NCBI RefSeq assembly: GCF_001307155.1
Contig: NZ_CP012830.1
Location: forward strand, 5,020,501 to 5,084,500
Source: Pseudomonas fluorescens
Lineage (GTDB): Bacteria; Pseudomonadota; Gammaproteobacteria; Pseudomonadales; Pseudomonadaceae
Direction: 5' to 3'
Length of the DNA stretch: 64,000 nucleotides
Shown: positions 9,291 through 18,456 of the stretch, in pieces
How the letters are laid out: the number at the start of each line of letters is the position of its first letter
Numbering within the stretch: position 1 is the first letter of the stretch
Position numbers and translations under genes: made by a program
The notes under the pieces: generated by a model
Databases searched by the model: none
What the model saw: only the letters and a program-made list of their open reading frames with translations
What the model was told of the DNA's origin: nothing

Positions 9291-10696
9291 AAAGATCGCA
9301 CAATCCTGCCTAAGGTCTCCATGGCCTTTTCGGTATCCTCGGTCCACGGGCTGCCGTAGTTCAAGCGAATACAATTCCTGAAGCGCTGGGTCGGTGAAAA
9401 GATCGGTCCCGGCGCAATGCTGATGCCTTGGGCCAACGCCATCTGGAACAACTTTAACGAATCCATCTGCGAAGGCAATTCCAGCCACAGGAAGTAGCCG
9501 CCGGCCGGCTGGCTGACGCGGGTCTGGGCCGGGAAGTAGCGGGCGATGGCCGCGAGCATGGCGCTTTGCTGTTCTTCGAGGGCGTAGCGCAGTTTGCGCA
9601 GGTGGCGGTCGTAGCCGCCGTGTTGCAGGTAATCGGCGATTGCCGCCTGGGCCGGCATCGAGGCGCAGAGCGAAGTCATCAGTTTCAGCCGTTCGATTTT
9701 TTGCGCATAACGCCCGGCGGCGACCCAACCGATGCGGTAACCGGGCGCGAGGCTCTTGGCGAAGGACCCGCAGTGCATCACCAGCCCTTCGGTGTCGAAG
9801 GCTTTGGCCGGTTTCGGTGCCTGCTGGCCGTAATAGAGCTCGGCGTAGACATCGTCCTCGATCAGCGGCACCTGATGGCTGCGCAACAACTCGACCAGTT
9901 CCTGTTTCTTGGCCTCGGGCATGGTTGCGCCCATGGGGTTCTGGAAACTGGTCATGCACCAGCATGCTTTGATCGGATGGCGCTCGAGGGTTTGCGCCAA
10001 CACGCCGAGGTCGATGCCGTCGCGCGGGTGCACGGGAATTTCCACGGCTTTGAGTTTGAGTCGCTCAAGCACTTGCAGGCTGGCATAGAACGCCGGGGCT
10101 TCGATGGCCACCAGGTCGCCGGGTTCGGTGACCGCTTGCAGGCACAGGTTCAGCGCTTCGAGCGCGCCGTTGGTGATCAGCAGTTCTTCCATGGGCAGCA
10201 TCAGGCCGCCGACCATGTAGCGCAGGGCGATTTGCCGACGCAATTGCGGATTGCCCGGCGACATGTCGGTCACCACCATGCGTGGGTCCATTTCCCGGGC
10301 GGCACTGGCCAGTGAGCGTGACAGGCGTTGCAGTGGAAACAGCGTCGGGCTCGGGAAGGCCGAGCCGAAGGGTACGGTGTTCGGGTCCTTGATCGAGTCG
10401 AGTACCGAGAACACCAGTTCGCTGACATCGACTTCGGTGGATTCGTTGACCTGGCTGCTGATCACCGGCTCCGAGAACGGGCTCGGCGCGTGGGTGTTGA
10501 CGAAGTAGCCGGAGCGCGGCCGGGCGCGGATCAGCCCGCGACGCTCCAGCAGGTAATAAGCCTGAAACACTGTGGACGGGCTGACCCCGTAAGTCTGGCT
10601 GGCGTAACGCACCGAGGGTACACGCTGGCCTGGGCCGAGCACCCCGGAGCGGATCAGTTCAGCAATGTCGTCAGCGAATTTTTCGTAGCGTTTCAT
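9287..10696 (-). CDS. MocR-type regulator (GntR HTH plus aminotransferase domain)
   Basis: 469 residues. The first ~75 are a GntR-like winged helix (VPSVRYASQTYGVSPSTV, then RPRSGYFV). The rest is a fold-type I aminotransferase domain with the PLP-binding lysine in SFAKSLAPGYRIGW. Such proteins act as PLP- or amino-compound-responsive transcription factors; PdxR, GabR and TauR are known examples. The target is not evident, since the only neighbour in the other direction is ccoG behind a REP element. Full length for the family. Confidence 0.88.
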   Translation of the reverse strand: MKRYEKFADDIAELIRSGVLGPGQRVPSVRYASQTYGVSPSTVFQAYYLLERRGLIRARPRSGYFVNTHAPSPFSEPVISSQVNESTEVDVSELVFSVLDSIKDPNTVPFGSAFPSPTLFPLQRLSRSLASAAREMDPRMVVTDMSPGNPQLRRQIALRYMVGGLMLPMEELLITNGALEALNLCLQAVTEPGDLVAIEAPAFYASLQVLERLKLKAVEIPVHPRDGIDLGVLAQTLERHPIKACWCMTSFQNPMGATMPEAKKQELVELLRSHQVPLIEDDVYAELYYGQQAPKPAKAFDTEGLVMHCGSFAKSLAPGYRIGWVAAGRYAQKIERLKLMTSLCASMPAQAAIADYLQHGGYDRHLRKLRYALEEQQSAMLAAIARYFPAQTRVSQPAGGYFLWLELPSQMDSLKLFQMALAQGISIAPGPIFSPTQRFRNCIRLNYGSPWTEDTEKAMETLGRIVRSF

Positions 10697-10736
10697 CTAG
10701 GACCCGGATTTGACGGAAAACAGGCGGCGCAGATCC

Positions 10737-10867
10737 TGTGGTGAGGGGGCTTGCCCCCGTTCGGCTGCGCAGCAGTCGTAAACCTGTGTGCGTGTTCTAC
10801 CTGACACGCCGCGGTGCCTGACTTGGGGGCGCTTTGCGCCCCAGCGCGGGCAAGCCCGCTCGCCACA
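10737..10867. repeat. Paired REP element (REPIN), type 1 variant
   Basis: Inverted arms of the GAGGGGGCTTGCCCCC and GCGGGCAAGCCCGC kind, less perfect than the other copies. It lies between the start of the MocR-type gene and the end of ccoG. Confidence 0.82.
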
Positions 10868-10886
10868 GGGTTGGCAGTTTAAAGGC

Positions 10887-12299
10887 TCAACGATTCAACG
10901 GTGCAACAAAACGGCTCTGTGCCACGCTGTTCACCGAAGGTTCATCGCTGTCAGTGATCTTGAAGCTGATCGTCTGCGAGCTGCTGCTTGGCTTGTCGGT
11001 GGTCATGGCCACTGAAACAGGCACATCGACAATTTCTCCCGGCGCCAGGCTCAACTCGGTCTTGCCCTGCAACTGGAAGCCGTCGCCGTCCAGCAGAGAC
11101 AAGCGATAGTCCTGCCGCTGCTGGGTTTTGTTGATGACTTTGAGGCTGTAGATGTTTTCGATCTGCCCCAGGCTGTTTTCGCGAAACAGGCCACGGTCCT
11201 TGCTGACGTCCAGCGATACCATCGACCGCTCCATCAGCGCCAGCGTCAGTGCACCAATCATTACCACCAGCACCGCGGTGTAGCCGATCAACCGAGGCCT
11301 GAGCAAGTGCGTCTTGCCACCTTGCAACTCATGCTCGGAGGTGTAGCTGATCAGGCCACGGGCATAGCCCATTTTGTCCATGATCGAATCGCAGGCGTCG
11401 ATACATGCCGCGCAACCAATGCACTCCATCTGCAAGCCGTCGCGAATGTCGATGCCGGTCGGGCAGACCTGCACGCACAGGTGACAGTCGATGCAATCGC
11501 CCAGACCCGCGTCGGCAGGCTTCACCTCGCGTTTGCGCGGGCCACGGCTTTCGCCACGGGCGGCGTCGTAGGAGATGGTCAGCGTGTCTTTGTCGAACAT
11601 CACGCTCTGGAACCGTGCATACGGACACATATGCATGCACACCGCTTCTCGCAGCCAACCGGCGTTGATGTAGGTCGCGCCGGTGAAGAACAGCACCCAA
11701 AACAGACTGACGCCGCCCATTTGCAGGGTCAGCAGCTCATTGGCCAGTGGGCGAATCGGCGTGAAGTAGCCGACAAACGTCAGCCCCGTCAGCACACTGA
11801 TGGCCAGCCACATCGTGTGTTTGGCCGAACGACGCAGCAGTTTGTTCAGGCCCCAGGGGGCGGCTTGCAGTTTGATCCGCTGATTGCGCTCGCCCTCGGT
11901 GACCTTTTCGCACCACATGAACAGCCAGGTGAAGGAGCTCTGCGGGCAGGTGTAGCCACACCAGACTCGTCCGGCGAACACGGTGATTGCGAACAGGCCG
12001 AAGGCGCAGATGATCAGCAGCGCCGAGAGCAGGATGAAATCCTGCGGCCAGAAGGTCGCGCCGAAGATGTGGAATTTGCTTTCCGACAAGTCCCAGAGCA
12101 CCGCCTGCCGGCCGCCCCAGTTCAGCCAAACAGTGCCGAAAAACGCCAGGAACAGAAACCCCGCGCCGCTCAGGCGCAAGGTGCGGAACAAACCGGTGAA
12201 GCTGCGGGTGTGAATCTGGTTGTCGCTGGATTTGGCCTTCATCTTTGGACGCGAAGGCTCGAATGTCTCTACTAATCGGACGGGGATTCTATCGCTCAT
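10887..12299 (-). CDS. ccoG: Cytochrome c oxidase accessory protein CcoG (FixG/RdxA family)
   Basis: 470-residue membrane iron-sulfur protein. It has several membrane helices, a CGYTCPQSSFTW segment, a double 4Fe-4S ferredoxin-type domain (CIDCHLCVQVCPTGID and CIGCAACIDACD) and a C-terminal periplasmic Ig-like domain. CcoG is known to reduce copper during assembly of cbb3-type cytochrome oxidase. I prefer the ATG giving MSDRIPVRLVE; an upstream TTG in frame would add 12 residues and no ideal ribosome site decides it. Unusually, no ccoNOQP or ccoHIS genes flank it here. Confidence 0.88.
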   Translation of the reverse strand: MSDRIPVRLVETFEPSRPKMKAKSSDNQIHTRSFTGLFRTLRLSGAGFLFLAFFGTVWLNWGGRQAVLWDLSESKFHIFGATFWPQDFILLSALLIICAFGLFAITVFAGRVWCGYTCPQSSFTWLFMWCEKVTEGERNQRIKLQAAPWGLNKLLRRSAKHTMWLAISVLTGLTFVGYFTPIRPLANELLTLQMGGVSLFWVLFFTGATYINAGWLREAVCMHMCPYARFQSVMFDKDTLTISYDAARGESRGPRKREVKPADAGLGDCIDCHLCVQVCPTGIDIRDGLQMECIGCAACIDACDSIMDKMGYARGLISYTSEHELQGGKTHLLRPRLIGYTAVLVVMIGALTLALMERSMVSLDVSKDRGLFRENSLGQIENIYSLKVINKTQQRQDYRLSLLDGDGFQLQGKTELSLAPGEIVDVPVSVAMTTDKPSSSSQTISFKITDSDEPSVNSVAQSRFVAPLNR

Positions 12300-12380
12300 G
12301 GTCTTTCGCTCATCAGCCTCCATCAGGCCGATCAACTATGACCACCGAACTGTTTGCATAACAGACTCAGGTATTGGATT

Positions 12381-12411
12381 AAAAAGCGGATCAGATGAGT
12401 TCTTGATCCGC
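12381..12411 (-). terminator. Rho-independent terminator
   Basis: Read on the minus strand: stem GCGGATCA / TGATCCGC with a ten-base loop, followed by TTTTT. It lies downstream of the DUF3203-like gene and upstream of ccoG, separating the two transcripts. Confidence 0.8.
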
Positions 12412-12494
12412 CCCTGCGACAACTTGATGCACCCCGGCAGGCGCGGCGACAGTGCCTGTCACAGGTGTCTGCGGCGGTCTGTGATCTGCGTCAG

Positions 12495-12728
12495 TCAAAT
12501 CACCGAATCACTGCTGGTGACCATCAGGTGCCGGCGACCATCGGTGGCACCTGCTACGGTTAATGCGTCGGCTTCTGCTTCGGTGATGTAGAAACGCTGG
12601 CCATCGAGGTCCACCGCCGACATGGCTTTGTCCGCGTCGGTAATGATGGTCACATCGGCAGCGAGGCGAATCTCTTCGCCATTCTCGGTAATGAAGAAGC
12701 AGACCTGGTTTTCGATTCGCATGGTCAT
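12495..12728 (-). CDS. Small protein, probable DUF3203
   Basis: 77-residue soluble protein with no signal peptide or membrane segment. The pattern IENQVCFFI ... LAADVTIITDADKA ... FYITEAEADAL matches what I remember of DUF3203, a short family of unknown function found mainly in Pseudomonas. The ATG was chosen because AAGGGTG sits six bases ahead of it; a GTG three codons earlier overlaps that site and is less likely. Its own terminator follows. No function can be given. Confidence 0.75.
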   Translation of the reverse strand: MTMRIENQVCFFITENGEEIRLAADVTIITDADKAMSAVDLDGQRFYITEAEADALTVAGATDGRRHLMVTSSDSVI

Positions 12729-12834
12729 GGGGGTCACCCTTTTCTGCGGGATCTAAAGGTTAGGGCACAGGTCTTGCTCATCGTTCTGTGTAACCGATTA
12801 GTGGTCATGGAGCGTGGCTAAAGTGAAAGGATCT

Positions 12835-12862
12835 GAACTTTTAGCAGCGCCCGGCGCTCGGA
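12835..12862 (+). promoter_or_regulatory. AlgU (extracytoplasmic sigma) type promoter of glgE
   Basis: GAACTT at 12835-12840, a 17-base spacer, then TCGGA at 12858-12862. The AlgU/sigma-22 consensus is GAACTT-N16/17-TCTGA, so there is one mismatch. The predicted start lies about 43 bases before glgE. Use of the site is inferred. Confidence 0.6.
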
Positions 12863-12911
12863 ACCTAAGTAGCGTCATGCAAGCAGCACACGATCAAGCA
12901 CAGGAGCGTCC

Positions 12912-14933
12912 ATGGGGCGTAAGGGGCCAGGCTCGATGACGACTGAAAAACCGACGGAGCTGCAGTACAACCCGCAACTGCCACTGTCGCAGGCCTTGCT
13001 GCTGCCGCGGATTATTATCGAAAACACCATGCCTGTGATCGATGGCGGCCAGTTCGCGGCCAAGGCTATTGAGCGCCAGGCTGTAAAGGTGACTAGCAAG
13101 GTTTTCGCTGACGGTCACGACGTGCTTGCGGTGCGCGTGCGTTGGCGTGTCGAGGCTGACTCGATCTGGCAAAGCGAAGTCATGACCGATCTCGGTAATA
13201 ACACCTGGCAGGGGCAGTTCAGCGTCGCAATGCCAGGAAGGTATCGGTTTTGTATCGAGGCCTGGATCGATCAGTTCGCCAGTTTCTGTCATGAACTGGA
13301 AAAGAAACACACAGCGGGTGTGCCGGTCAGCCTGGAACTGCAGGAAGGGCGCATCCAGGTGCTGCAGGCGGCGGAGCGCAGTGACGGTCCGTTGAGCAAG
13401 AAACTTACGGCGCTGCACCATGAGCTGGCCGGGCTGCTTGAAACCGAGCAAGTCGCGCTGTTTCTGCACCCGCGCAGTGCCGGGCTGATGGCCGAGGCCG
13501 ATCTGCGTCCCTACCTCAGCCTGAGTCCGGAGTATCCGCTGGACGTCGAGCGTGAACGTGCGCAGTTCGCCAGTTGGTATGAGTTGTTTCCCCGCTCGAT
13601 CACCGATGATCCGGATCGCCACGGTACGTTCAACGATGTGCATTCACGTCTGGCGATGATCCAGGACATGGGCTTTGACGTGTTGTACTTTCCGCCGATC
13701 CACCCGATTGGTCGCAGCTATCGCAAAGGTCCCAATAATGCCCTGACTGCCGGCCCTGATGACCACGGCAGCCCGTACGCCATCGGCGGTATCGAGGGGG
13801 GGCATGAGGCGATTCACCCGCAGTTGGGCAGTCGCGAGGACTTCCGTCGTCTGGTCAAGGCCGCCGCCGCGCACGGGCTGGAGATCGCTTTGGATTTCGC
13901 GATTCAATGCTCCCAGGACCATCCGTGGCTGAAGCAGCATCCGGGCTGGTTCAACTGGCGGCCGGACGGCACCATCAAATACGCCGAAAACCCGCCGAAG
14001 AAATACCAGGACATCGTCAACGTCGACTTCTACGCCAGCGAGGCGATTCCCAGCCTGTGGCTGGAGCTGCGGGACATTGTGGTCGGCTGGGTCGAGGAGG
14101 GCGTGAAGATCTTCCGGGTCGACAATCCGCACACCAAACCCTTGCCGTTCTGGCAGTGGCTGATCGGCGATGTGCGGGCGTTGTATCCCGAGGTGATCTT
14201 CCTGGCCGAGGCCTTTACCACCCCGGCGATGATGGCGCGCCTGGGCAAGGTCGGTTACTCCCAGAGCTACACCTACTTCACCTGGCGTAACACCAAGCAC
14301 GAATTGGTGACGTACCTCACCGAGCTGAACCAGTCGCCCTGGCGCGAGTGCTTCCGGCCCAACTTTTTCGTCAATACGCCCGACATCAACCCAGGCTTTC
14401 TCCATGAGTCGGGCCGCGCCGGCTTTCTGATCCGGGCTGCGCTGGCGACCATGGGTTCGGGCCTGTGGGGCATGTATTCGGGGTTTGAATTGTGCGAGTC
14501 GGCGCCAGTGCCGGGCAAGGAGGAATACCTCGATTCCGAGAAGTATGAAATCCGTGTCCGGGACTTCACTGCGCCGGGCAACATCATCGCCGAGATCGCC
14601 CAGCTCAACCGTATTCGCCGGCAAAACCCGGCCTTGCACAGCCATTTGGGCCTGCAGGTCTACAACGTGTGGAACGACAACATTCTGTACTTCGGTAAAC
14701 GCACGGCCGATGGCAGCAATTTTATTCTGGTGGCGGTCAGCCTCGACCCGTTCAACGCCCAGGAAGCGCACTTCGAATTGCCACTGTGGGAGATGGGCTT
14801 GCCCGACGACGCGGTGACCCAGGGTGAAGACCTGATGAACGGCCACCGCTGGGACTGGCACGGCAAGACTCAATGGATGCGCATCGAGCCGTGGAACCAG
14901 CCGTTCGGGATATGGCGGATTACGGCAACTTGA
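12912..14933 (+). CDS. glgE: GlgE maltosyltransferase (maltose-1-phosphate dependent)
   Basis: 673-residue GH13 subfamily 3 enzyme. It transfers maltose from alpha-maltose 1-phosphate to the non-reducing end of an alpha-1,4-glucan. An N-terminal domain is followed by a helical insert and the catalytic barrel with YFPPIHPIGRSYRKG, nucleophile Asp404 in FRVDNPHTKP and acid/base Glu433 in LAEAFTTP. The start was chosen for the AGGAG five bases upstream; an ATG eight codons in is possible. First gene of the operon glgE - treS/maltokinase - glgB, separated from the second gene by a REP element. An AlgU-like promoter precedes it, consistent with an osmotic-stress role. Confidence 0.93.
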   Translation: MGRKGPGSMTTEKPTELQYNPQLPLSQALLLPRIIIENTMPVIDGGQFAAKAIERQAVKVTSKVFADGHDVLAVRVRWRVEADSIWQSEVMTDLGNNTWQGQFSVAMPGRYRFCIEAWIDQFASFCHELEKKHTAGVPVSLELQEGRIQVLQAAERSDGPLSKKLTALHHELAGLLETEQVALFLHPRSAGLMAEADLRPYLSLSPEYPLDVERERAQFASWYELFPRSITDDPDRHGTFNDVHSRLAMIQDMGFDVLYFPPIHPIGRSYRKGPNNALTAGPDDHGSPYAIGGIEGGHEAIHPQLGSREDFRRLVKAAAAHGLEIALDFAIQCSQDHPWLKQHPGWFNWRPDGTIKYAENPPKKYQDIVNVDFYASEAIPSLWLELRDIVVGWVEEGVKIFRVDNPHTKPLPFWQWLIGDVRALYPEVIFLAEAFTTPAMMARLGKVGYSQSYTYFTWRNTKHELVTYLTELNQSPWRECFRPNFFVNTPDINPGFLHESGRAGFLIRAALATMGSGLWGMYSGFELCESAPVPGKEEYLDSEKYEIRVRDFTAPGNIIAEIAQLNRIRRQNPALHSHLGLQVYNVWNDNILYFGKRTADGSNFILVAVSLDPFNAQEAHFELPLWEMGLPDDAVTQGEDLMNGHRWDWHGKTQWMRIEPWNQPFGIWRITAT

Positions 14934-14949
14934 AGTTGATGCAGTTTTT

Positions 14950-15081
14950 TGTGGCGAGGGGGCTTGCCCCCGCCCGGCTGCGTAGCAGTCGTAAAGTCTG
15001 CGCACGCGGTGTGCCTGAAAAATGGGCTCTCTGGACCGGGGTCTGCTTCGCAGCCCAACGGGGGCAAGCCCCCTCGCCACA
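14950..15081. repeat. Paired REP element (REPIN) inside the glgE operon
   Basis: Inverted arms TGTGGCGAGGGGGCTTGCCC and its complement frame 132 bp between glgE and treS. Because both neighbours point the same way, it will be present in any shared transcript and may set different mRNA levels for the two genes. Confidence 0.88.
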
Positions 15082-15114
15082 GAAATGCCTCATCGAATCG
15101 AGCAGGAGTTTCCA

Positions 15115-18100
15115 ATGGCGAAGAAACCCAGGTCAGCCACCTTCAGCAATGACCCGCTCTGGTACAAGGATGCGGTGATTTATCAGGTCCACGTAAAGTC
15201 TTATTTCGACTCCAACAACGACGGAATCGGCGACTTTCCCGGTTTGATCGCCAAACTGGATTACATCGCCGAGCTGGGCGTCAACACCATCTGGTTGCTG
15301 CCGTTTTACCCCTCGCCACGCCGCGACGATGGCTACGACATTGCCGAATACCGTGGCGTACACCGCGACTACGGAACGCTCACCGACGCCAAGCGCTTTA
15401 TCGCCGAGGCTCACAATCGAGGCTTGCGGGTGATCACCGAACTGGTCATCAACCACACCTCCGATCAACATCCCTGGTTTCAACGGGCGCGCAAGGCCAA
15501 GCCAGGCTCGGCTGCGCGGGACTTTTATGTCTGGTCCGATGACGATCAAAAGTACGACGGCACGCGGATCATTTTTCTCGACACCGAAAAGTCCAACTGG
15601 ACCTGGGACCCGGTGGCCGGCCAATACTTCTGGCACCGTTTTTATTCGCACCAACCGGACTTGAACTTTGATAACCCGCAGGTCATGAAAGCCGTGCTCT
15701 CGGTGATGCGCTACTGGCTGGACCTGGGCATCGACGGCCTGCGCCTGGATGCGATTCCCTATCTGATCGAGCGCGACGGCACCAACAACGAGAACCTGCC
15801 CGAGACCCATGCGGTGCTCAAGCAGATTCGCGCCGAGATCGACGCCCATTACCCGGACCGCATGCTGCTGGCCGAAGCCAACCAGTGGCCGGAAGACACT
15901 CAGTTGTATTTCGGTGATGTTCATGGCGATAACGGCGACGAATGCCACATGGCCTTTCACTTCCCGCTGATGCCGCGCATGTACATGGCGCTGGCCCAGG
16001 AAGACCGTTTTCCGATCACCGATATCCTGCGCCAGACGCCGGAGATTCCGGCCAACTGCCAATGGGCGATTTTCCTGCGCAACCATGATGAGCTGACCCT
16101 GGAGATGGTCACCGACAAGGAGCGCGATTACCTGTGGAACTACTACGCGGCTGACCGCCGCGCGCGGATCAACCTCGGCATTCGTCGACGCCTGGCACCG
16201 CTGATGGAGCGAGACCGGCGCCGCGTCGAGCTGCTCAACAGCCTGCTGCTGTCGATGCCCGGGACGCCGACGCTGTACTACGGCGACGAAATCGGCATGG
16301 GCGACAATATCTATCTCGGCGACCGCGATGGCGTGCGCACGCCGATGCAGTGGTCGATCGACCGTAATGGCGGGTTTTCCCGCGCCGACCCGGCGAGCCT
16401 GGTGCTGCCGCCGATCATGGACCCGCTCTACGGTTACTTGTCGGTGAACGTCGAAACCCAGGCCGGCGATCCGCATTCATTGCTGAACTGGACCCGGCGC
16501 ATGCTGGCGATCCGCAAGCAGTCCAAGGCCTTCGGTCGGGGCAGCTTGAAAATGCTCTCGCCGAGCAACCGGCGGATTCTGGCGTATACCCGTGAATACA
16601 CCGGTGATGACGGCAAACACGAAATCATCCTGTGCGTAGCCAACGTCTCGCGCAGTGCCCAGGCGGCTGAGCTGGACCTTTCGGCCTTCGCTGGCATGGT
16701 TCCCGTGGAAATGCTCGGCGGCAATGCTTTCCCGCCGATTGGCCAGCTCAACTTTCTGCTGACCCTGGCGCCGTACGGCTTTTACTGGTTTGTGCTGGCA
16801 GCGGAAAACCAGATGCCGAGCTGGCACGTCGAGCCTGCGCAAAGCTTGCCGGACTTCACCACTCTGGTACTAAAAAAGCGCATGGAAGAGCTGCTCGAGG
16901 CGCCATCGCGCACCATTCTGGAGCAAAGTGCGCTGCCGAGCTGGTTGCACAATCGACGTTGGTTCGCCGGCAAGGACTCCCGTATCGAAACGGTGCACAT
17001 TGCCTACGGTGTGCGTTTTGGTGATCCGCTGCATCCGGTGCTGTTCAGCGAAATCGAGGTGGTCAACGACGGTCAGACCAGCCGTTACCAACTGCCGTTC
17101 GGGTTTCTCGCCGAAGACCAGGTGGGCGCCGCATTGCCGCAGCAACTGGCGTTGGCGCGAGTTCGGCGCGGGCGGCAAGTGGGCTTGGTGACGGACGCGT
17201 TCAGTCTCGACAGCTTCGTTCGAGCGGTGATCCAGGCGATGCAGGCGTACACGGTGCTGGACGCCAGTGACGGCGAAATTCGTTTCGAACCGAGCGCCGG
17301 GCTGGCGGACCTCAATCTGCAGGCTGACTGCGATGTGCGCTACTTGTCGGCCGAGCAATCCAACAGCTCCGCGGTGATTGGCGGCAGCGTGGTGCTCAAG
17401 CTGATCCGCAAGGTCGCCAGCGGCGTGCATCCGGAGCTGGAGATGGGCGCATACCTGACGTCCGCCGGGTTCAAGCATATTTCACCGCTGCTCGGCTCGG
17501 TGATTCGCCGTGATAGGCAAGGTGAAGACACTCTGCTGATGATCGCCCAAGGGTATCTGAGCAATCAGGGCGATGCCTGGGAATGGACCCAGAACAACCT
17601 TGAGCGGGCGATTCGCGATGAGTTGGCCGAGGCCATCTCCGAGCAGGAACAGCACTACAACGCGCTCGGTGAATTGAAAGATTTCGCTGGCATGCTCGGT
17701 CAGCGGCTCGGGGAAATGCACCAGATACTGGCCGCGCCCGGTGACAACCCGGCGTTTGGTTCGCGGGTCAGTACGCACAAGGATCAGCAGGCATTGGCGA
17801 AAGCGATTGCTGCACAGCTGGAGCACGCCTTGCAGTTGCTCAAACAGCATCAGGCCCGGCTGAGCCCGGAGGACCAGGTGTTGGTGGTGCGTTTGCAGGA
17901 GCAGAAGAGAGCCATCCTCAGGCACATTCAGGAGCTGGCGGCAAAAGCGGTGGGTGGTTTGCAGATGCGTGTCCACGGTGATCTGCACCTGGGCCAGGTG
18001 CTGGTGATCAAGGGTGATGCCTACCTGATCGATTTCGAGGGGGAACCGGCGCGGCCATTGCATGAGCGAAGAGGCAAGCACAGTCCGTACAAGGATGTCA

Positions 18101-18456
18101 GCGGCGTGCTGCGTTCGTTCGATTACGCAGCGGCGATGGCCCTGGATGGGCAAGGGGTTGAAGTCACCGCGCAGACGCTGGCAGCACGTCAACGGGTGAC
18201 GGAGCGTTATTTGCGTGAGGCCACCGCAACGTTTGTTCAGGCGTATCGGCAGGCAGCAGCTAGTCTTGCTCATGCTTGGCAGGATCCTGCAGCCGAAGAC
18301 GCTGCACTGGCGTTGTTCTGCCTGGAGAAGGCGGCCTATGAAGTGGGGTATGAAGCGGAAAATCGTCCTGCCTGGTTGCCTGTGCCATTGCACGGTTTAT
18401 ACGGGTTGTTGAGTGGACTCAAACCCTTTTCCTATGTGAGTGGAGAGCAGTCATGA
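15115..18456 (+). CDS. treS: Trehalose synthase fused to maltokinase (TreS-Pep2)
   Basis: 1113-residue fusion. Residues 1 to ~550 are a GH13 trehalose synthase interconverting trehalose and maltose: nucleophile Asp212 in GLRLDAIPYL, Glu254 in LLAEANQWPED and the LRNHDELTLE motif. Residues ~640-1110 are a maltokinase with the aminoglycoside-phosphotransferase-like HGDLHLGQ near 952 and YLIDFEGEP near 970, which makes maltose 1-phosphate for GlgE. The ATG was chosen for the AGGAG six bases upstream; the longer frame runs back through the REP element. Its stop overlaps the glgB start. In mycobacteria TreS and Pep2 are separate proteins; the fusion is known in Pseudomonas. Confidence 0.93.
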   Translation: MAKKPRSATFSNDPLWYKDAVIYQVHVKSYFDSNNDGIGDFPGLIAKLDYIAELGVNTIWLLPFYPSPRRDDGYDIAEYRGVHRDYGTLTDAKRFIAEAHNRGLRVITELVINHTSDQHPWFQRARKAKPGSAARDFYVWSDDDQKYDGTRIIFLDTEKSNWTWDPVAGQYFWHRFYSHQPDLNFDNPQVMKAVLSVMRYWLDLGIDGLRLDAIPYLIERDGTNNENLPETHAVLKQIRAEIDAHYPDRMLLAEANQWPEDTQLYFGDVHGDNGDECHMAFHFPLMPRMYMALAQEDRFPITDILRQTPEIPANCQWAIFLRNHDELTLEMVTDKERDYLWNYYAADRRARINLGIRRRLAPLMERDRRRVELLNSLLLSMPGTPTLYYGDEIGMGDNIYLGDRDGVRTPMQWSIDRNGGFSRADPASLVLPPIMDPLYGYLSVNVETQAGDPHSLLNWTRRMLAIRKQSKAFGRGSLKMLSPSNRRILAYTREYTGDDGKHEIILCVANVSRSAQAAELDLSAFAGMVPVEMLGGNAFPPIGQLNFLLTLAPYGFYWFVLAAENQMPSWHVEPAQSLPDFTTLVLKKRMEELLEAPSRTILEQSALPSWLHNRRWFAGKDSRIETVHIAYGVRFGDPLHPVLFSEIEVVNDGQTSRYQLPFGFLAEDQVGAALPQQLALARVRRGRQVGLVTDAFSLDSFVRAVIQAMQAYTVLDASDGEIRFEPSAGLADLNLQADCDVRYLSAEQSNSSAVIGGSVVLKLIRKVASGVHPELEMGAYLTSAGFKHISPLLGSVIRRDRQGEDTLLMIAQGYLSNQGDAWEWTQNNLERAIRDELAEAISEQEQHYNALGELKDFAGMLGQRLGEMHQILAAPGDNPAFGSRVSTHKDQQALAKAIAAQLEHALQLLKQHQARLSPEDQVLVVRLQEQKRAILRHIQELAAKAVGGLQMRVHGDLHLGQVLVIKGDAYLIDFEGEPARPLHERRGKHSPYKDVSGVLRSFDYAAAMALDGQGVEVTAQTLAARQRVTERYLREATATFVQAYRQAAASLAHAWQDPAAEDAALALFCLEKAAYEVGYEAENRPAWLPVPLHGLYGLLSGLKPFSYVSGEQS

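Noticed and set aside
12300..12335. Upstream TTG start adding 12 residues to CcoG
   Set aside because: The family begins close to MSDRIPV; the added residues show no conservation that I recognise. Kept as an alternative only.
5923..15081. Repeats that could be taken for a CRISPR array
   Set aside because: They are inverted pairs scattered between genes at several-kb intervals, not direct repeats with regular spacers, and no cas gene is present.
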